Source of the DNA: Rhodococcus oxybenzonivorans | Lineage (GTDB): Bacteria > Actinomycetota > Actinomycetes > Mycobacteriales > Mycobacteriaceae | Direction: 5' to 3' | Length of the DNA: 64,000 nucleotides | Assembly (NCBI RefSeq): GCF_003130705.1 | Contig: NZ_CP021354.1 | Location: 620,001-684,000 of the forward strand | Shown: positions 8,206 through 19,734 of the stretch, piece by piece | How the letters are laid out: each line of letters starts with the position of its first letter | Numbering within the stretch: position 1 is the first letter of the stretch | Program-made: the position numbers and the translations under genes | The notes under the pieces: generated by a model | Database searches by the model: none | Seen by the model: the letters and a program-made list of their open reading frames with translations, nothing else | Told to the model about the DNA's origin: nothing

Positions 8206-9210
8206 ATGGCTCTGACGATCGGCATCGACGTGGGTGGCACGAAAATCGCGGCCGGAGTCGTGGACGGCGACGGAGCCATCCACCGGATGGAGCGCCGGCA
8301 CACCCCGTCCCACGATGCGCGGGAGGTCGAAAACGCCATCGCCGAGCTCGTCCGCGAACTGGCGGCCACGTATCCCGTGCAGGCGGTCGGTATCGGCGCG
8401 GCCGGTTTCGTGGCCGCCGACCTCAGCACCGTGCTCTTCGCCCCGAACCTCGCCTGGCGCAACGAGCCTCTGGGTGAAGTCGTCCAGGCCTCCTGCGGAC
8501 TGCCGACCATCGTCGAGAACGACGCCAACGCCGCAGCCTGGGGCGAGGCGCGATTCGGGGCCGGACGCACCGGTCGCACCGTTGTCGTGCTCACGGTCGG
8601 AACCGGAATCGGCGGCGGCATCGTCGTGGACGGCGTTCTGCACCGCGGACGCTTCGGAGTGGCTGCGGAGTTCGGTCACCTCAATGTCGAACCGCACGGC
8701 CGCCGCTGCGGTTGCGGAAACAACGGATGCTGGGAGCGCTACGCCAGCGGGCGTGCGCTCGTGCGGGAGGCGCAGGACCTCGCGGTGGTCTCACCCGCAT
8801 TCGCCGCGGAACTCCTGGCCCGCGCAGGTGGACGCGCCGAGGCCATCACCGGACACCACGTGACCGCCGCAGCACAGCACGGCGACGCAGCGGCGCTCGC
8901 GTGTTTTCGGGAGATCGGCTCCTGGCTGGGACACGGCATGGCGGACATCGCCGCGTTCTTCGATCCCGACCTCTTCATCATCGGCGGTGGGGTGTGTGAA
9001 GCAGGCGAACTACTTCGGGCCCCTGCTGCAGCCGCGTTCGAGAACCGCCTGACCGGACGCGCACACCGGCCTGTCGCCGAAGTCCGGCTGGCCGAACTCG
9101 GCGCGAACGTCGGCATCGTCGGCGCCGCCGACCTGGCTCGCGAGCACCTGCTCGGGCTCGCTCATGACGGCTCACAAGTATCTGGAGGAGTGCAATGTCC
9201 AATCGGCTGA
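8206..9210 (+). CDS. glcK: ROK-family glucokinase
   Basis: 334-residue ROK kinase, ATP-dependent and most likely phosphorylating glucose. The phosphate-binding IDVGGTK motif is at residues 7-13, the sugar-site Asp in ENDANAAAWGE near 105, and the zinc motif CGCGNNGCWE (Cys168, Cys170, Cys175) identifies ROK proteins. It has no N-terminal helix-turn-helix, so it is an enzyme rather than a ROK repressor. The ATG is well placed behind GGAGG and a good promoter. Its last 16 bases overlap the WhiB gene, suggesting co-transcription. Confidence 0.88.
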   Translation: MALTIGIDVGGTKIAAGVVDGDGAIHRMERRHTPSHDAREVENAIAELVRELAATYPVQAVGIGAAGFVAADLSTVLFAPNLAWRNEPLGEVVQASCGLPTIVENDANAAAWGEARFGAGRTGRTVVVLTVGTGIGGGIVVDGVLHRGRFGVAAEFGHLNVEPHGRRCGCGNNGCWERYASGRALVREAQDLAVVSPAFAAELLARAGGRAEAITGHHVTAAAQHGDAAALACFREIGSWLGHGMADIAAFFDPDLFIIGGGVCEAGELLRAPAAAAFENRLTGRAHRPVAEVRLAELGANVGIVGAADLAREHLLGLAHDGSQVSGGVQCPIG

Positions 9211-9530
9211 GTCTTCCCGTTCCGGTCGCCGAAGTGTGGGACTGGCAACGAGATGCCGCGTGCCGCGGCTACGAATCGTCACACTTCTTCCACCCCGACC
9301 GTGAACGCGGCCGGGCACGCGAACTGCGTGATTTCCGCGCCAAACAAACCTGCCGCGGCTGTCCGGTGCTGGTCGAGTGCCGCGAGCATGCACTCAGGGT
9401 GGGTGAACCGTATGGAATCTGGGGTGGGCTCGCCGCGCACGAACGCGAAGAACTCCTCGCCAACCACCAGGGCCGGGTGGACGACGCCGTCGCAGAATCG
9501 TTCGGCCTCGATCTGGCGCGCCACGCCTGA
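9195..9530 (+). CDS. WhiB-family iron-sulfur regulator (WhiB3-like)
   Basis: 111-residue WhiB-like protein. Four cluster cysteines are seen (Cys23, Cys53, Cys56, Cys62), then the turn GIWGG (74-78) and a short basic tail. The segment SSHFFHPDRERGRARE and GEPYGIWGG resemble mycobacterial WhiB3 more than WhiB1, 2 or 4, so it is probably a redox-sensing regulator that docks on SigA region 4. The start overlaps the glucokinase end by 16 bases behind a GGAGG. Linkage of a WhiB3-like regulator to glucose phosphorylation fits the known tie of WhiB3 to carbon and redox metabolism, but that is inference. Confidence 0.85.
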   Translation: MSNRLSLPVPVAEVWDWQRDAACRGYESSHFFHPDRERGRARELRDFRAKQTCRGCPVLVECREHALRVGEPYGIWGGLAAHEREELLANHQGRVDDAVAESFGLDLARHA

Positions 9531-9562
9531 TGCCGTTCGATCTTAAGCGCCACGCCTAATGC
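9500..9562 (+). repeat. Short imperfect tandem duplication at whiB end
   Basis: The sequence GCGCCACGCCTGATGC at the end of the whiB gene is repeated about 32 bases later as GCGCCACGCCTAATGC, each preceded by a TCGATCT block. It includes the stop codon and looks like a small local duplication rather than a mobile element. No function is evident. Confidence 0.5.
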
Positions 9563-9571
9563 TCTTCGGCC

Positions 9572-11353
9572 TCAGTTGCCGGCCGGAAGCATGAGTACCC
9601 GGCCGTTGTCGGTATCCGCGACATAGACGTCGCCACGGTTCGACACGGCGATGCCCTCGGGTTCACTGAGTCCGGTGAACGGCAGAACTTCCTGTTCGTC
9701 CGAGCCGGCCCGAAGTCGCAGCACGCGGTGGTGGTTCTGGTCGATGGCGTACACCGTCCCGTTGTCGTCGACGGCCACCCCGCCCACGCTCTGCAGGTCG
9801 GTGAGGGGCAGAAAGCTTTGCGCGCGGGTGGCCGCGTTCCACGCCAGAACCTTGTTCGGGGTGCCCACATAGAGGTCACCCTGCTTGTCGACGGCCACGG
9901 TGAACGGGCCGATCACCGTGAGCGGTACCTCGGCGGGGCTCGCCGTGACGTCGTGCAGTGACACCACCCGGTTGTTCAGCGTGTCGGCGACATACACGGT
10001 TCCGTCCGGCCCCACCGCGACGCCGAACGGCTGGTTCAGACCGGTGAACGGCAGCGGCAACGCGGTGTCGTCGTGCAGCAGTGTCACCGTGTTGGTCACC
10101 AGATCGGAGACGTACACGTCACCGGAAGCACTGACGGCGACGCCCTGCGGCACCGCGAGTCCGGTGAACGGGAGGACGGTCTGCTGTCCGGAGCCGGCGT
10201 GCACCCGCACAACCTGCTTGGCCGAGCTGTCCGCGATGTACAGGTCCCCGGCGTCGCTGACCGCGAGCCCCGCAGGACTTGCCAGGCCGGTGATCGGAAG
10301 GACCACCTGCGGGCTCGTCGGCTGTTCGTCCGGCCATGCGAAGAAGGCGACACCGGCCAGGAGCACGGCGCCGGCCAGGGCCGCGGTCACCGCCACCGGT
10401 TTGCGCCACCACGGCCGGCCCCGCGGCGCCGGGACGGTCTCGGTGAGCGTCCCGCCGCTGACATGGGTGGTTGCCGCAGGATCGACGGGCCGGGACGGGC
10501 CGGGGGCGAGGGCGGGTGCGCTGCGTGATGCGGCGTCGATCGCGTCGCTGAACTCACGGCAACTCGAATACCGGTCGTCACGGTCCTTGGCCATCGCCCG
10601 CGCGACGACATCGTCGAATCCGGCGGGCAGGTCCGGCCGCACCCTGCTCGGCTTCGGGATCGGACCGTTCAGATGACCGTGCATCACTGCGGAGGCCGTG
10701 GTGCCCGGATACGGCGGTTCGTTGGTCAGAAGGTGGAAGAACGTGCATCCCAGCGCGTAGATGTCGACCCGGTGATCGAGTCTCGCACCCTCGATCTGCT
10801 CGGGTGCGGCGTAATGCAACGTCGCGACGAGCATCCCTGTCCGGGTCAGCTGATGTGTTTCGTCCAGCGCCTTCGCGGTGCCGAAATCGGCCAGCAGGAT
10901 CCGTTCGGGATCACCTTCGGCAAGCAGGATGTTGGCGGGCTTCACATCGCGATGCAAAATCCCGGCCCTGTGTGCATGGTCGAGGGCGTTCCCGGTTTCG
11001 GACACGATGCGCATCGCCCGCGCGACATCCAGTCCGCCGGACGCGAGGGCTTTCCGCGCATCGACGCCGGGAACGTACTGCATCGCGATCCACAACCGGC
11101 CACGCTCCCGGCCGCGGTCGTGAATCGTCACGATGTTCGGGTGTTCGAGTTTTGCGGCGTGGTCGGCCTCCGACTCGAAGCGTGAGCGAACGTACTCGTC
11201 GCTCGCCCACACCGAGTCCAACAATTTGAGGGCGACCTTGCGTGGCAGGTTCGGATGCTGAGCGAGGTATACGGTGCCCATGCCGCCTCGTCCCAGAACC
11301 CGTTCGATCACGTAGCCGGCAAATACCGTGCCCGGTTCGAACTCGCCACTCAC
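9572..11353 (-). CDS. PknD-like receptor Ser/Thr kinase with NHL propeller
   Basis: 593-residue transmembrane kinase. The kinase domain occupies about 12-275: glycine loop GRGGMGTVY (21-29), Lys43, catalytic HRDVKPAN with Asp136, and DFG at 156-158. A proline-rich juxtamembrane stretch follows, then one membrane helix (about 319-340). The outer part (350-593) holds about six NHL repeats of the GLAVSDAGDLYIAD kind, forming a beta propeller. This is the layout of mycobacterial PknD. It probably senses an extracellular ligand or cell-surface partner and phosphorylates cytoplasmic targets; no phosphate-transport genes are adjacent here, unlike pknD in M. tuberculosis. Confidence 0.9.
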   Translation of the reverse strand: MSGEFEPGTVFAGYVIERVLGRGGMGTVYLAQHPNLPRKVALKLLDSVWASDEYVRSRFESEADHAAKLEHPNIVTIHDRGRERGRLWIAMQYVPGVDARKALASGGLDVARAMRIVSETGNALDHAHRAGILHRDVKPANILLAEGDPERILLADFGTAKALDETHQLTRTGMLVATLHYAAPEQIEGARLDHRVDIYALGCTFFHLLTNEPPYPGTTASAVMHGHLNGPIPKPSRVRPDLPAGFDDVVARAMAKDRDDRYSSCREFSDAIDAASRSAPALAPGPSRPVDPAATTHVSGGTLTETVPAPRGRPWWRKPVAVTAALAGAVLLAGVAFFAWPDEQPTSPQVVLPITGLASPAGLAVSDAGDLYIADSSAKQVVRVHAGSGQQTVLPFTGLAVPQGVAVSASGDVYVSDLVTNTVTLLHDDTALPLPFTGLNQPFGVAVGPDGTVYVADTLNNRVVSLHDVTASPAEVPLTVIGPFTVAVDKQGDLYVGTPNKVLAWNAATRAQSFLPLTDLQSVGGVAVDDNGTVYAIDQNHHRVLRLRAGSDEQEVLPFTGLSEPEGIAVSNRGDVYVADTDNGRVLMLPAGN

Positions 11354-11405
11354 ATCGGCTTCACCGCCTCCCGGGTCCCTCCACCCATTGAACCCCGACC
11401 CCGGG

Positions 11406-11633
11406 TCAGTCCGGTAGCCGCCGCATCTCGATGACGGTCAATCCCAGCGCGTCGAAACGGGCCAGCATCCCCCGCAGGTCCGTCGGGCTGTCGACCCGGC
11501 CGTACAGCGTGGTGTCACCGGTTGTCACACCCGATACGTCCAACTCCGGGAAAGCCGCGATGACCCGCTCGGACAAGGTGCCGCTGATCAGGAAGGCGTA
11601 CCTGACGTTGTCGGGCCAGGTCGATTGCTCCAC
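11406..11633 (-). CDS. Small conserved hypothetical protein
   Basis: 75-residue acidic-basic mixed protein with no recognised catalytic motif. The GTG at 11633 has a strong GAAGGAG six bases upstream, so the longer open frame to 11729 is rejected. The pattern of a hydrophobic strand (YAFLISG), a short helix and a second strand ending LTVIEMRRL suggests a small ACT- or ferredoxin-like fold, but this is a guess. It lies between the LuxR regulator and the PknD-like kinase genes, all on minus. Confidence 0.65.
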   Translation of the reverse strand: MEQSTWPDNVRYAFLISGTLSERVIAAFPELDVSGVTTGDTTLYGRVDSPTDLRGMLARFDALGLTVIEMRRLPD

Positions 11634-11743
11634 GGCGGCTCCTTCATTCGCGGATGGGCAGTCCTTCGACAACCGGTCAGCCAGTGAATCAAGGGTGACT
11701 CGAAAGACAGCGACGCGCCTCACCCGCAAGTGGTGAATCGCGC

Positions 11744-14437
11744 TCAGAGCAAGCCGGCCTGTTGCGCTGCCGCGATGGCGTCACGTCGCGAGGTGACCCC
11801 GAATTTGCGGTAGATCCCGCGCAGGTGTGTCTTCACGGTGTTCACGGACACGCACAGGTCGGTGGCGATCTGCTCCGCCGTGCGCCACGACGGAAGCTCC
11901 ACGAGCAGTTCCAGTTCGCGGGGAGTCAGCATGTCGGACGCCGCGGTTCCGGACCGTGGAAACGACGCGCGTAGCCGCTCCGCGAAAGTCTCGAGCACCC
12001 CGAACCGCCCGGTGCTCCGGATCAGTAATTCTCGGATCTGTGGTCCGCAGTCGTGGAACGGACGCAGCACCGAATCGGGCTCGGCCAGGCGGAGCGCCTC
12101 GGTGAGGGCACTGTGCGCCCGCGAATCATGCTTGCGGGCAAGCGCTATTGCCGTGTCGACCAGCCACGCCGCAATCAGATTGGTGCCCGCCGCGCACACC
12201 ACTGTGCCGTCCAGCACGGGTTGCAGGGTTTTGCGGGCCTGATCGAGACGGTGGGAGTGGACATGAACGATGGCGTCGAGGACCGCCGTGTCACCGGTCG
12301 ATCCGATCAGGGTCCGCGCGTCCGCCGCGAGCTCGTGTGCCCACCCGACCTCGCCGGCGGTGAGGTACGCGTACTGGAACGCCGGCAGCAACACCGCCCG
12401 GATACCCGGCGGCACGGGGATCGACGACGAGACAGGGCTGTGCGCATGGAGCGTGGTCACCGCACTGTGTCGATGGTCCGACCCGTCCAGTCCGAACAAC
12501 ACCGCGGCGCCGTCCGCGAACGTTGCGGTTCCGGCGTTCTCGCGGTGCAGAACTACGGCCGATTCGGCGGCGATCCGCGCGGCGTCGTCGTCGAGACGGA
12601 CATAACGGCACCATGAATCGACCAATCGCACCAGGTGGAACGTCGGATTGTCTGTGGCGGACTGCTCCGCTCCGATTCTGAGCGACTCGCTCACGAGGGC
12701 GGCGGCACGAACTACCTCACCTCTCGACATGGCGAGGGCCGCGAGAGAGCCGAGGCAGTACATGACGGTGAGCGACGCATCGGCGAGGCGGGCATGAGCC
12801 AGCGCCTTCCCGAGCACGTGCTCCGACTCCTCGGTTCGGCCGAGGAACAGTAGCGCCCTGCCTTCCTGAAGAAGTACGAACGCGTCCAGTTCTGATTCGC
12901 CGGTCGATTCCGGTCCCACCGACCGCAGCCGGGTCAGCGCGTCGTCGATGTCGCCGGTCTGAACGGCGGTCTGCACGCGGAGCGACTCCCGAAGCAGCAG
13001 GTGCCGTCGCGGATCCGTTTTGTCAATCACCGCCTCTGTCCGTGTGCGGTCGAGAACGTCGAGCGTGGACCGCGCCACGGGAACGTTGCCCGCGGCCAGC
13101 GCCGCCGCCGCGCGGATCAAGCGCGCCGACGGATGCTCCTGGGTGGTTCGCGGCGCCCGCGTGAGGAGACGATCGACCGCCTCACCGTGACCCCCGACGA
13201 TCAGCGACAGCGACGTCCGGGAGAGCAGCGCGACAATCGCATCGTGGTCGCCCGAGTTGACCGCATGTTCGAGCGCCACCAGCGCATCCCCGAACTCCGC
13301 GTGCCAGTGCGCGGCGGTGAGTTCGAGATGCTCCACCTCGACGTGTCCGACGCGGCTGATCTCCGCCCGCAGATAGCTACGCAGCAGCGGGTGGTACCGA
13401 TACTCCGTCGGGGAGCCGTCGATTCGGTTGATCAGAAAGTTGTGGTGTTCGAGCCAATCCACCTTGTCGTGCGCGTCGGTGCAGCCGGTGAGGATCTCCG
13501 CGAAGTGGGTTGTGAACGATGCGGGCACGGAGGTGCGGAGAAGGAAGTCGCGCATCTCGTCGGTCTGGCCGGCGAGAACTTCCTCGATGAGATAGTCGGC
13601 GACCGCTCGTCGATTACCGGAGAACTCGGCGATCAACCGACTGGGATCGGAATGACCTTCCAAAGACATTCCTGCTAAACGGATTCCGGCTGCCCAACCC
13701 TCGGTGCGCTCCATCAGGGCGTCGAGGTCGCCGGGATCGAGCCGCACATCGTGCTCGGTGAGCATCGCGGCAGCCTCCTCGGCGGTGAAGGCGAGATCGC
13801 GTGCCGTGACGGTGAAAAGCTTGCCGTCCAGCCGAAGTCGCTGCAACGCGAGTGGGGGCTCGAATCGTCCGCAAATGATTGTCCGGAGCATCGGCGGTTG
13901 CCAACGCATGAACGACTCGAGGTCGTTCAGTATGTCGGTGTCGAGGAGCAGATGAGCGTCGTCGATCACCATCCAAAGGTTCTCCCCGAGTTCACCGAGA
14001 TCCGCGGACATGTGCGCACCGAGGTCGGATGAATCGGGGTCGAGGCGGTCACACAACGCGCGCAGCCGAGGATTTCCGGTTTCGTTCAGTGCCCGCAGAA
14101 TGGCGCGGTGGATGACGCCGATGTCGTTGTAGCGTTCTTCGATCGTGATCCAGGCGATGGTCGGGGAATCCACGCCCGCCAGAACTTCGGATGCCCAGTC
14201 GGCGGCCAGTCGGGTCTTGCCCGATCCGGCGGGCGCACACACGAGGACGACGGGATAGGGGTGAACTTCGCTGGTCAGGGCATCTGTTAGGAGGTTGTGC
14301 AATCTGGTGCGGGTGACCGTTCGGCCCACCGCACCCGAAGGTATTCGGATGCTCGAATGGAACTCGCCGAAATGTACTGCCGTCACGCCGACCCCCAATT
14401 CTCGCTGCACCGAGAAACGATCTTCGACAAACGCCAA
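11744..14437 (-). CDS. Large ATP-binding LuxR regulator (LAL/MalT-like)
   Basis: About 880-897 residues. An NTPase domain comes first with Walker A APAGSGKT (69-75 in the longest form) and a Walker-B-like LWMVIDDAHLLL, then several hundred residues of helical TPR-like repeats, and a C-terminal LuxR helix-turn-helix beginning LTPRELELLVEL and ending in the last 60 residues. This is the MalT/LAL plan: the repeats bind an inducer and ATP-driven assembly activates transcription. The longest frame opens with a TTG at 14437; GTG codons at 14410 and 14386 are alternatives, the latter behind a G-rich stretch. Target genes cannot be told from the sequence. Confidence 0.85.
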   Translation of the reverse strand: MAFVEDRFSVQRELGVGVTAVHFGEFHSSIRIPSGAVGRTVTRTRLHNLLTDALTSEVHPYPVVLVCAPAGSGKTRLAADWASEVLAGVDSPTIAWITIEERYNDIGVIHRAILRALNETGNPRLRALCDRLDPDSSDLGAHMSADLGELGENLWMVIDDAHLLLDTDILNDLESFMRWQPPMLRTIICGRFEPPLALQRLRLDGKLFTVTARDLAFTAEEAAAMLTEHDVRLDPGDLDALMERTEGWAAGIRLAGMSLEGHSDPSRLIAEFSGNRRAVADYLIEEVLAGQTDEMRDFLLRTSVPASFTTHFAEILTGCTDAHDKVDWLEHHNFLINRIDGSPTEYRYHPLLRSYLRAEISRVGHVEVEHLELTAAHWHAEFGDALVALEHAVNSGDHDAIVALLSRTSLSLIVGGHGEAVDRLLTRAPRTTQEHPSARLIRAAAALAAGNVPVARSTLDVLDRTRTEAVIDKTDPRRHLLLRESLRVQTAVQTGDIDDALTRLRSVGPESTGESELDAFVLLQEGRALLFLGRTEESEHVLGKALAHARLADASLTVMYCLGSLAALAMSRGEVVRAAALVSESLRIGAEQSATDNPTFHLVRLVDSWCRYVRLDDDAARIAAESAVVLHRENAGTATFADGAAVLFGLDGSDHRHSAVTTLHAHSPVSSSIPVPPGIRAVLLPAFQYAYLTAGEVGWAHELAADARTLIGSTGDTAVLDAIVHVHSHRLDQARKTLQPVLDGTVVCAAGTNLIAAWLVDTAIALARKHDSRAHSALTEALRLAEPDSVLRPFHDCGPQIRELLIRSTGRFGVLETFAERLRASFPRSGTAASDMLTPRELELLVELPSWRTAEQIATDLCVSVNTVKTHLRGIYRKFGVTSRRDAIAAAQQAGLL

Positions 14438-14526
14438 TCTCCGACGCCGTGGGCCGGTGTGGTGATTTTAGCGAGAAAGCGCTGTTCGTGTGGGTGAACG
14501 GCAGGGCCTGAAAGGCCTGTTCGAGC

Positions 14527-15645
14527 CTATTTCTTCTCGTGGCGCGGTGGGTCGGGGGATGCGGCCGGTTCCAGAGGCGGGGGAGCGTCGCTGAGAATTG
14601 TGTTCACCCACCTCGTGGACGGGTCGATATCGATCAGAAGCGCCTTCGCCATCAGTGTCAGCGGAATCGCGAGAATCGCGCCGAGGGGACCGAGTATCCA
14701 CGTCCAGAAGACCAGCGACAGGAAGGTGAAGGTCACCGACAGGCCGACCGCGTCGCCGACGAACTTCGGTTGGATCACCGACTGGATGATGACGTTGATG
14801 ACGCTGTACACGACGATGACCGTCAGCATCAGTCCTGGACCGCCCTCGAGCAACGCGAGCAGAGCCGGTGGAACGAGCCCGAGGACGAAGCCGACGTTCG
14901 GGACGTAGTTGGTGATGAACGACAGCAGTCCCCACAGGATCGGCAGCGGAATCCCCAACGCCCACAGCGCCGCGGTGTCGATGACCGCGACGATCAATCC
15001 GAACACCGTGGACACGATCAGATACTTGCGCGTACCGGCCGAGAAGGCGGTGAGGGCGGTGGCGATGTCGGGGCGCATCTGCGTGACGATGGACATCCGC
15101 GAACCGTAGGAGCTGCCGTCGACGGCCATGAACAGCAGGAGTGCGAGGACGAACAGCAGGTTCGAGAAGATACCCAGCATTGCCTGCAGAATCCCCTCGA
15201 CCAGTCCGAAGACGTTGCCGTAATCCACCTGGGACAGCAGCGTCTGGGCGTCGGTGGAGTTCACCCCGTTGCTGTTCAGGAAACTCTGGGCGTCATCGAT
15301 CAGGTTCGTGAAGTCGTCCGCGTATTCCGGTAGGAGCGTGGCGAGTTGCGCGACGGACAAGGCCAACGACAGCACGAGGACGAGAAGAATGCTGTTGACC
15401 ACCACGATCGCCGCGATTGTCGCGAGCCAACCCGGGACACCTTTTCTGTAGAGCCATTCGGGCAGCGGGTGGACTGCGACGGTCAGCATGAGAGCGAGGA
15501 AGATGGGGCCGACAATCGACGCAGCTACCTGGATCCCCGCCACGGTGACGACGAGCGCGGCCAGCCCGAGAATGACGATCAGGCCACGCGGCATCGACCA
15601 TTGGGTGTCGGCCGGTTTACCGGACCGGTCCTGAGGTTCTGTCAT
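14527..15645 (-). CDS. AI-2E-family transporter
   Basis: 372-residue membrane protein of the AI-2E/PerM family with about eight hydrophobic segments: two at the N-terminus, a large soluble domain (roughly 90-150), then a C-terminal bundle including PILWGLLSFITNYVPNVG and SVIQPKFVGDAVGLS, which are family signatures. Members export or exchange small molecules or ions; AI-2 transport is shown only for a few and should not be assumed. The ATG at 15645 has GAAGGGGA upstream; the frame beyond it is spurious. A small GGCCT-GAA-AGGCC hairpin at about 14508-14520 may end the transcript. Confidence 0.85.
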   Translation of the reverse strand: MTEPQDRSGKPADTQWSMPRGLIVILGLAALVVTVAGIQVAASIVGPIFLALMLTVAVHPLPEWLYRKGVPGWLATIAAIVVVNSILLVLVLSLALSVAQLATLLPEYADDFTNLIDDAQSFLNSNGVNSTDAQTLLSQVDYGNVFGLVEGILQAMLGIFSNLLFVLALLLFMAVDGSSYGSRMSIVTQMRPDIATALTAFSAGTRKYLIVSTVFGLIVAVIDTAALWALGIPLPILWGLLSFITNYVPNVGFVLGLVPPALLALLEGGPGLMLTVIVVYSVINVIIQSVIQPKFVGDAVGLSVTFTFLSLVFWTWILGPLGAILAIPLTLMAKALLIDIDPSTRWVNTILSDAPPPLEPAASPDPPRHEKK

Positions 15646-15805
15646 CGCGTGTCCCCTTCGCAAAGGTTCGGCCGCATCGACTCTCGCATTCGGTGCGCCG
15701 ACGCACATCATCCGTTGCAGATGAGGATCACCCGGCGCGGATGATGTCCACGGCCGAACGAGGCCGGACCATTCAACTGTTCGCAAATACACTTTCGAGA
15801 AGGGC

Positions 15806-16243
15806 ATGGACATGACGACCAATCCCGAGTCCAGAACGAACAGCCCTGTAAAGCAGGGTTTTGCAGCAGGAACGTCTCTGGCAGCGGCGATTCTGCTGCT
15901 GACAGTCGGCGTGATTTCGTTCTTCCAGGGAATTGCCGCAGTCGCTTCCGACGACCTGCTGGTCATCGGCGTCGAATACACCTATCAGTTCGACACCACC
16001 ACGTGGGGGTGGATTCACATCGTGCTGGGCGTCGTGCTGATCGCCAGTGCCGTAGGTCTGATGACGGGCGCTACCTGGGCACGAATCGTGGCCGTCTGTA
16101 TTGCTGCACTGTCCATCCTCGCGAACTTCCTGTGGCTTCCCTACTACCCGCTGTGGTCGATTCTCATCATCGCCCTCGACGTGGTCGTGATCTGGGCAGT
16201 CACCACCTGGGACACCAGCAAGTACGACACCACCACGTACTAG
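15806..16243 (+). CDS. DUF7144-type four-helix membrane protein
   Basis: 145-residue protein with four hydrophobic segments (about 24-48, 70-90, 94-115, 118-137). GWIHIVLGVVLIASAVGL is typical of a widespread actinobacterial membrane family (DUF7144), function unknown. Two in-frame ATGs (15806, 15812) share a GAGAAGGGC ribosome site. It stands alone between the divergent transporter and a strong terminator. The 160 bases upstream hold no other recognisable feature. Confidence 0.8.
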   Translation: MDMTTNPESRTNSPVKQGFAAGTSLAAAILLLTVGVISFFQGIAAVASDDLLVIGVEYTYQFDTTTWGWIHIVLGVVLIASAVGLMTGATWARIVAVCIAALSILANFLWLPYYPLWSILIIALDVVVIWAVTTWDTSKYDTTTY

Positions 16244-16278
16244 GACGAGGGAGTGGTGAGTCCCCCGGGCGCTCCGCG

Positions 16279-16324
16279 CCCGTGAGTGGTTAACGAGTGC
16301 AGGGACTCGTTAACCACTCACGGG
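16279..16324. terminator. Perfect 20-bp palindromic terminator
   Basis: Arms 16279-16298 and 16305-16324 pair perfectly over 20 bp around a 6-base loop. The arm starts CCCGTGAGTGGTTAACGAGT, so it shares the CCCGTGAGT lead with other palindromes in the window. It ends the DUF7144 gene; the next gene begins 40 bases further on, in the same direction. Confidence 0.85.
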
Positions 16325-16363
16325 TGGCGGAGCCGCCGGTACTGTTCGGGCCGAGGGGGGCTT

Positions 16364-17332
16364 TTGAAGAGAATTGCCGGGGTGCTCCTGTGCGCCGTCA
16401 TCACGTCCGGGTGTGCGCACAACGTGTCGGGGACTGCGGGGGCGTCTCCGCTGGACGAGTTGAGTCCAGGGCAGCAACGTCACATCGACGTAGAGGACGC
16501 CCTACGCGCTGCCGATCCGTGCGGACTTCTGGACGAGGCCGTGGTGCGGCAGTTCGGGACGGTTCAGCAATTCGGATCCGCTGTGCAGTTGCCGGTGTGT
16601 TCGGCGCTGATTGCCCGGCCCGGCGGCGCGACGACCTACGTGGACGTGTCTCTGCTGCCATCGATGCTGTCGGACTCAGCGCTGACCCGGCCGGACACGG
16701 TCGACGGGGTCACTGTCTACCGCGGTCCGGGCGCGGACCTCGCGCGCGGGACGTGTGAACGCGTCTTCCAGCTGAACCTCGGAACACTGGGGGAACGCGC
16801 GAACCCCCAGTTCGCGACCGTCCGCGTCGGAACCGTCGCCGGGGAGGACGCCTGCCCGCTGGCCGACGTGGTGCTGGACTCCGCGATCGACAGCATGCGG
16901 TCGGGACTGCCCGCCCGTGACGCCGCGGCCCGGAATCAAGTGGCACTCGCGGTCCACGACCCGTGCGAAGTCCTCGACGTGCTGGGCAACGCCGGCGGAC
17001 GCGTCGTCGATCCGGACGCACCGCCGACACCGTTCGACTGCGTCCTGTTTCCGGACCCGAATCGGGTGCCCGGAAGTGAGGTGACCGTGTCGTTCACCGT
17101 GTCGCCGGTCAAGGAAAACCGACCACTCGTTCCCACCGGACCGGAGACGATCGGCGACCGGTGCCGTTGGACGAGCCCGATGGGTGAGCCGATCGACATC
17201 ACGCGACCCGGAGCCGAGGTCGACCAGTTCACCCGCAGGCTCGGTTCCGCTGGTGCAGTCGTCACTGTTCACGGGCCGAACTGCACCGCAGTCGCCAGGG
17301 TCGCGGAGGCCGCGACCACGGTGTTCGGATAG
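16364..17332 (+). CDS. DUF3558-like lipoprotein
   Basis: 322 residues from a TTG at 16364 behind a G-rich ribosome site (GAGGGGGG). A short signal peptide ends in the lipobox ITSGC with lipidated Cys17. The mature part has two similar halves, each opening with a DPC motif (AADPCGLLDEAVV and VHDPCEVLDVLG) and carrying paired cysteines, as in DUF3558 lipoproteins of mycobacteria. It is probably anchored on the outer face of the membrane. The longer open frame upstream runs through the terminator and is not credible. Function unknown. Confidence 0.75.
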   Translation: MKRIAGVLLCAVITSGCAHNVSGTAGASPLDELSPGQQRHIDVEDALRAADPCGLLDEAVVRQFGTVQQFGSAVQLPVCSALIARPGGATTYVDVSLLPSMLSDSALTRPDTVDGVTVYRGPGADLARGTCERVFQLNLGTLGERANPQFATVRVGTVAGEDACPLADVVLDSAIDSMRSGLPARDAAARNQVALAVHDPCEVLDVLGNAGGRVVDPDAPPTPFDCVLFPDPNRVPGSEVTVSFTVSPVKENRPLVPTGPETIGDRCRWTSPMGEPIDITRPGAEVDQFTRRLGSAGAVVTVHGPNCTAVARVAEAATTVFG

Positions 17333-17427
17333 ACGGCCTGACGGACTCACCCGGGATCACATTGGACTGCGCCGGTAAGCTCGACAGCTGGACCAGTACA
17401 GATTCTTCGACCTGGAGGTAGAAACGC

Positions 17428-19728
<2,301 letters not shown>

Positions 19729-19734
19729 TCTCCC

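Noticed and set aside
14527..15645. AI-2E transporter as evidence of AI-2 quorum sensing
   Set aside because: No luxS or lsr genes in view, and most family members have other or unknown substrates.
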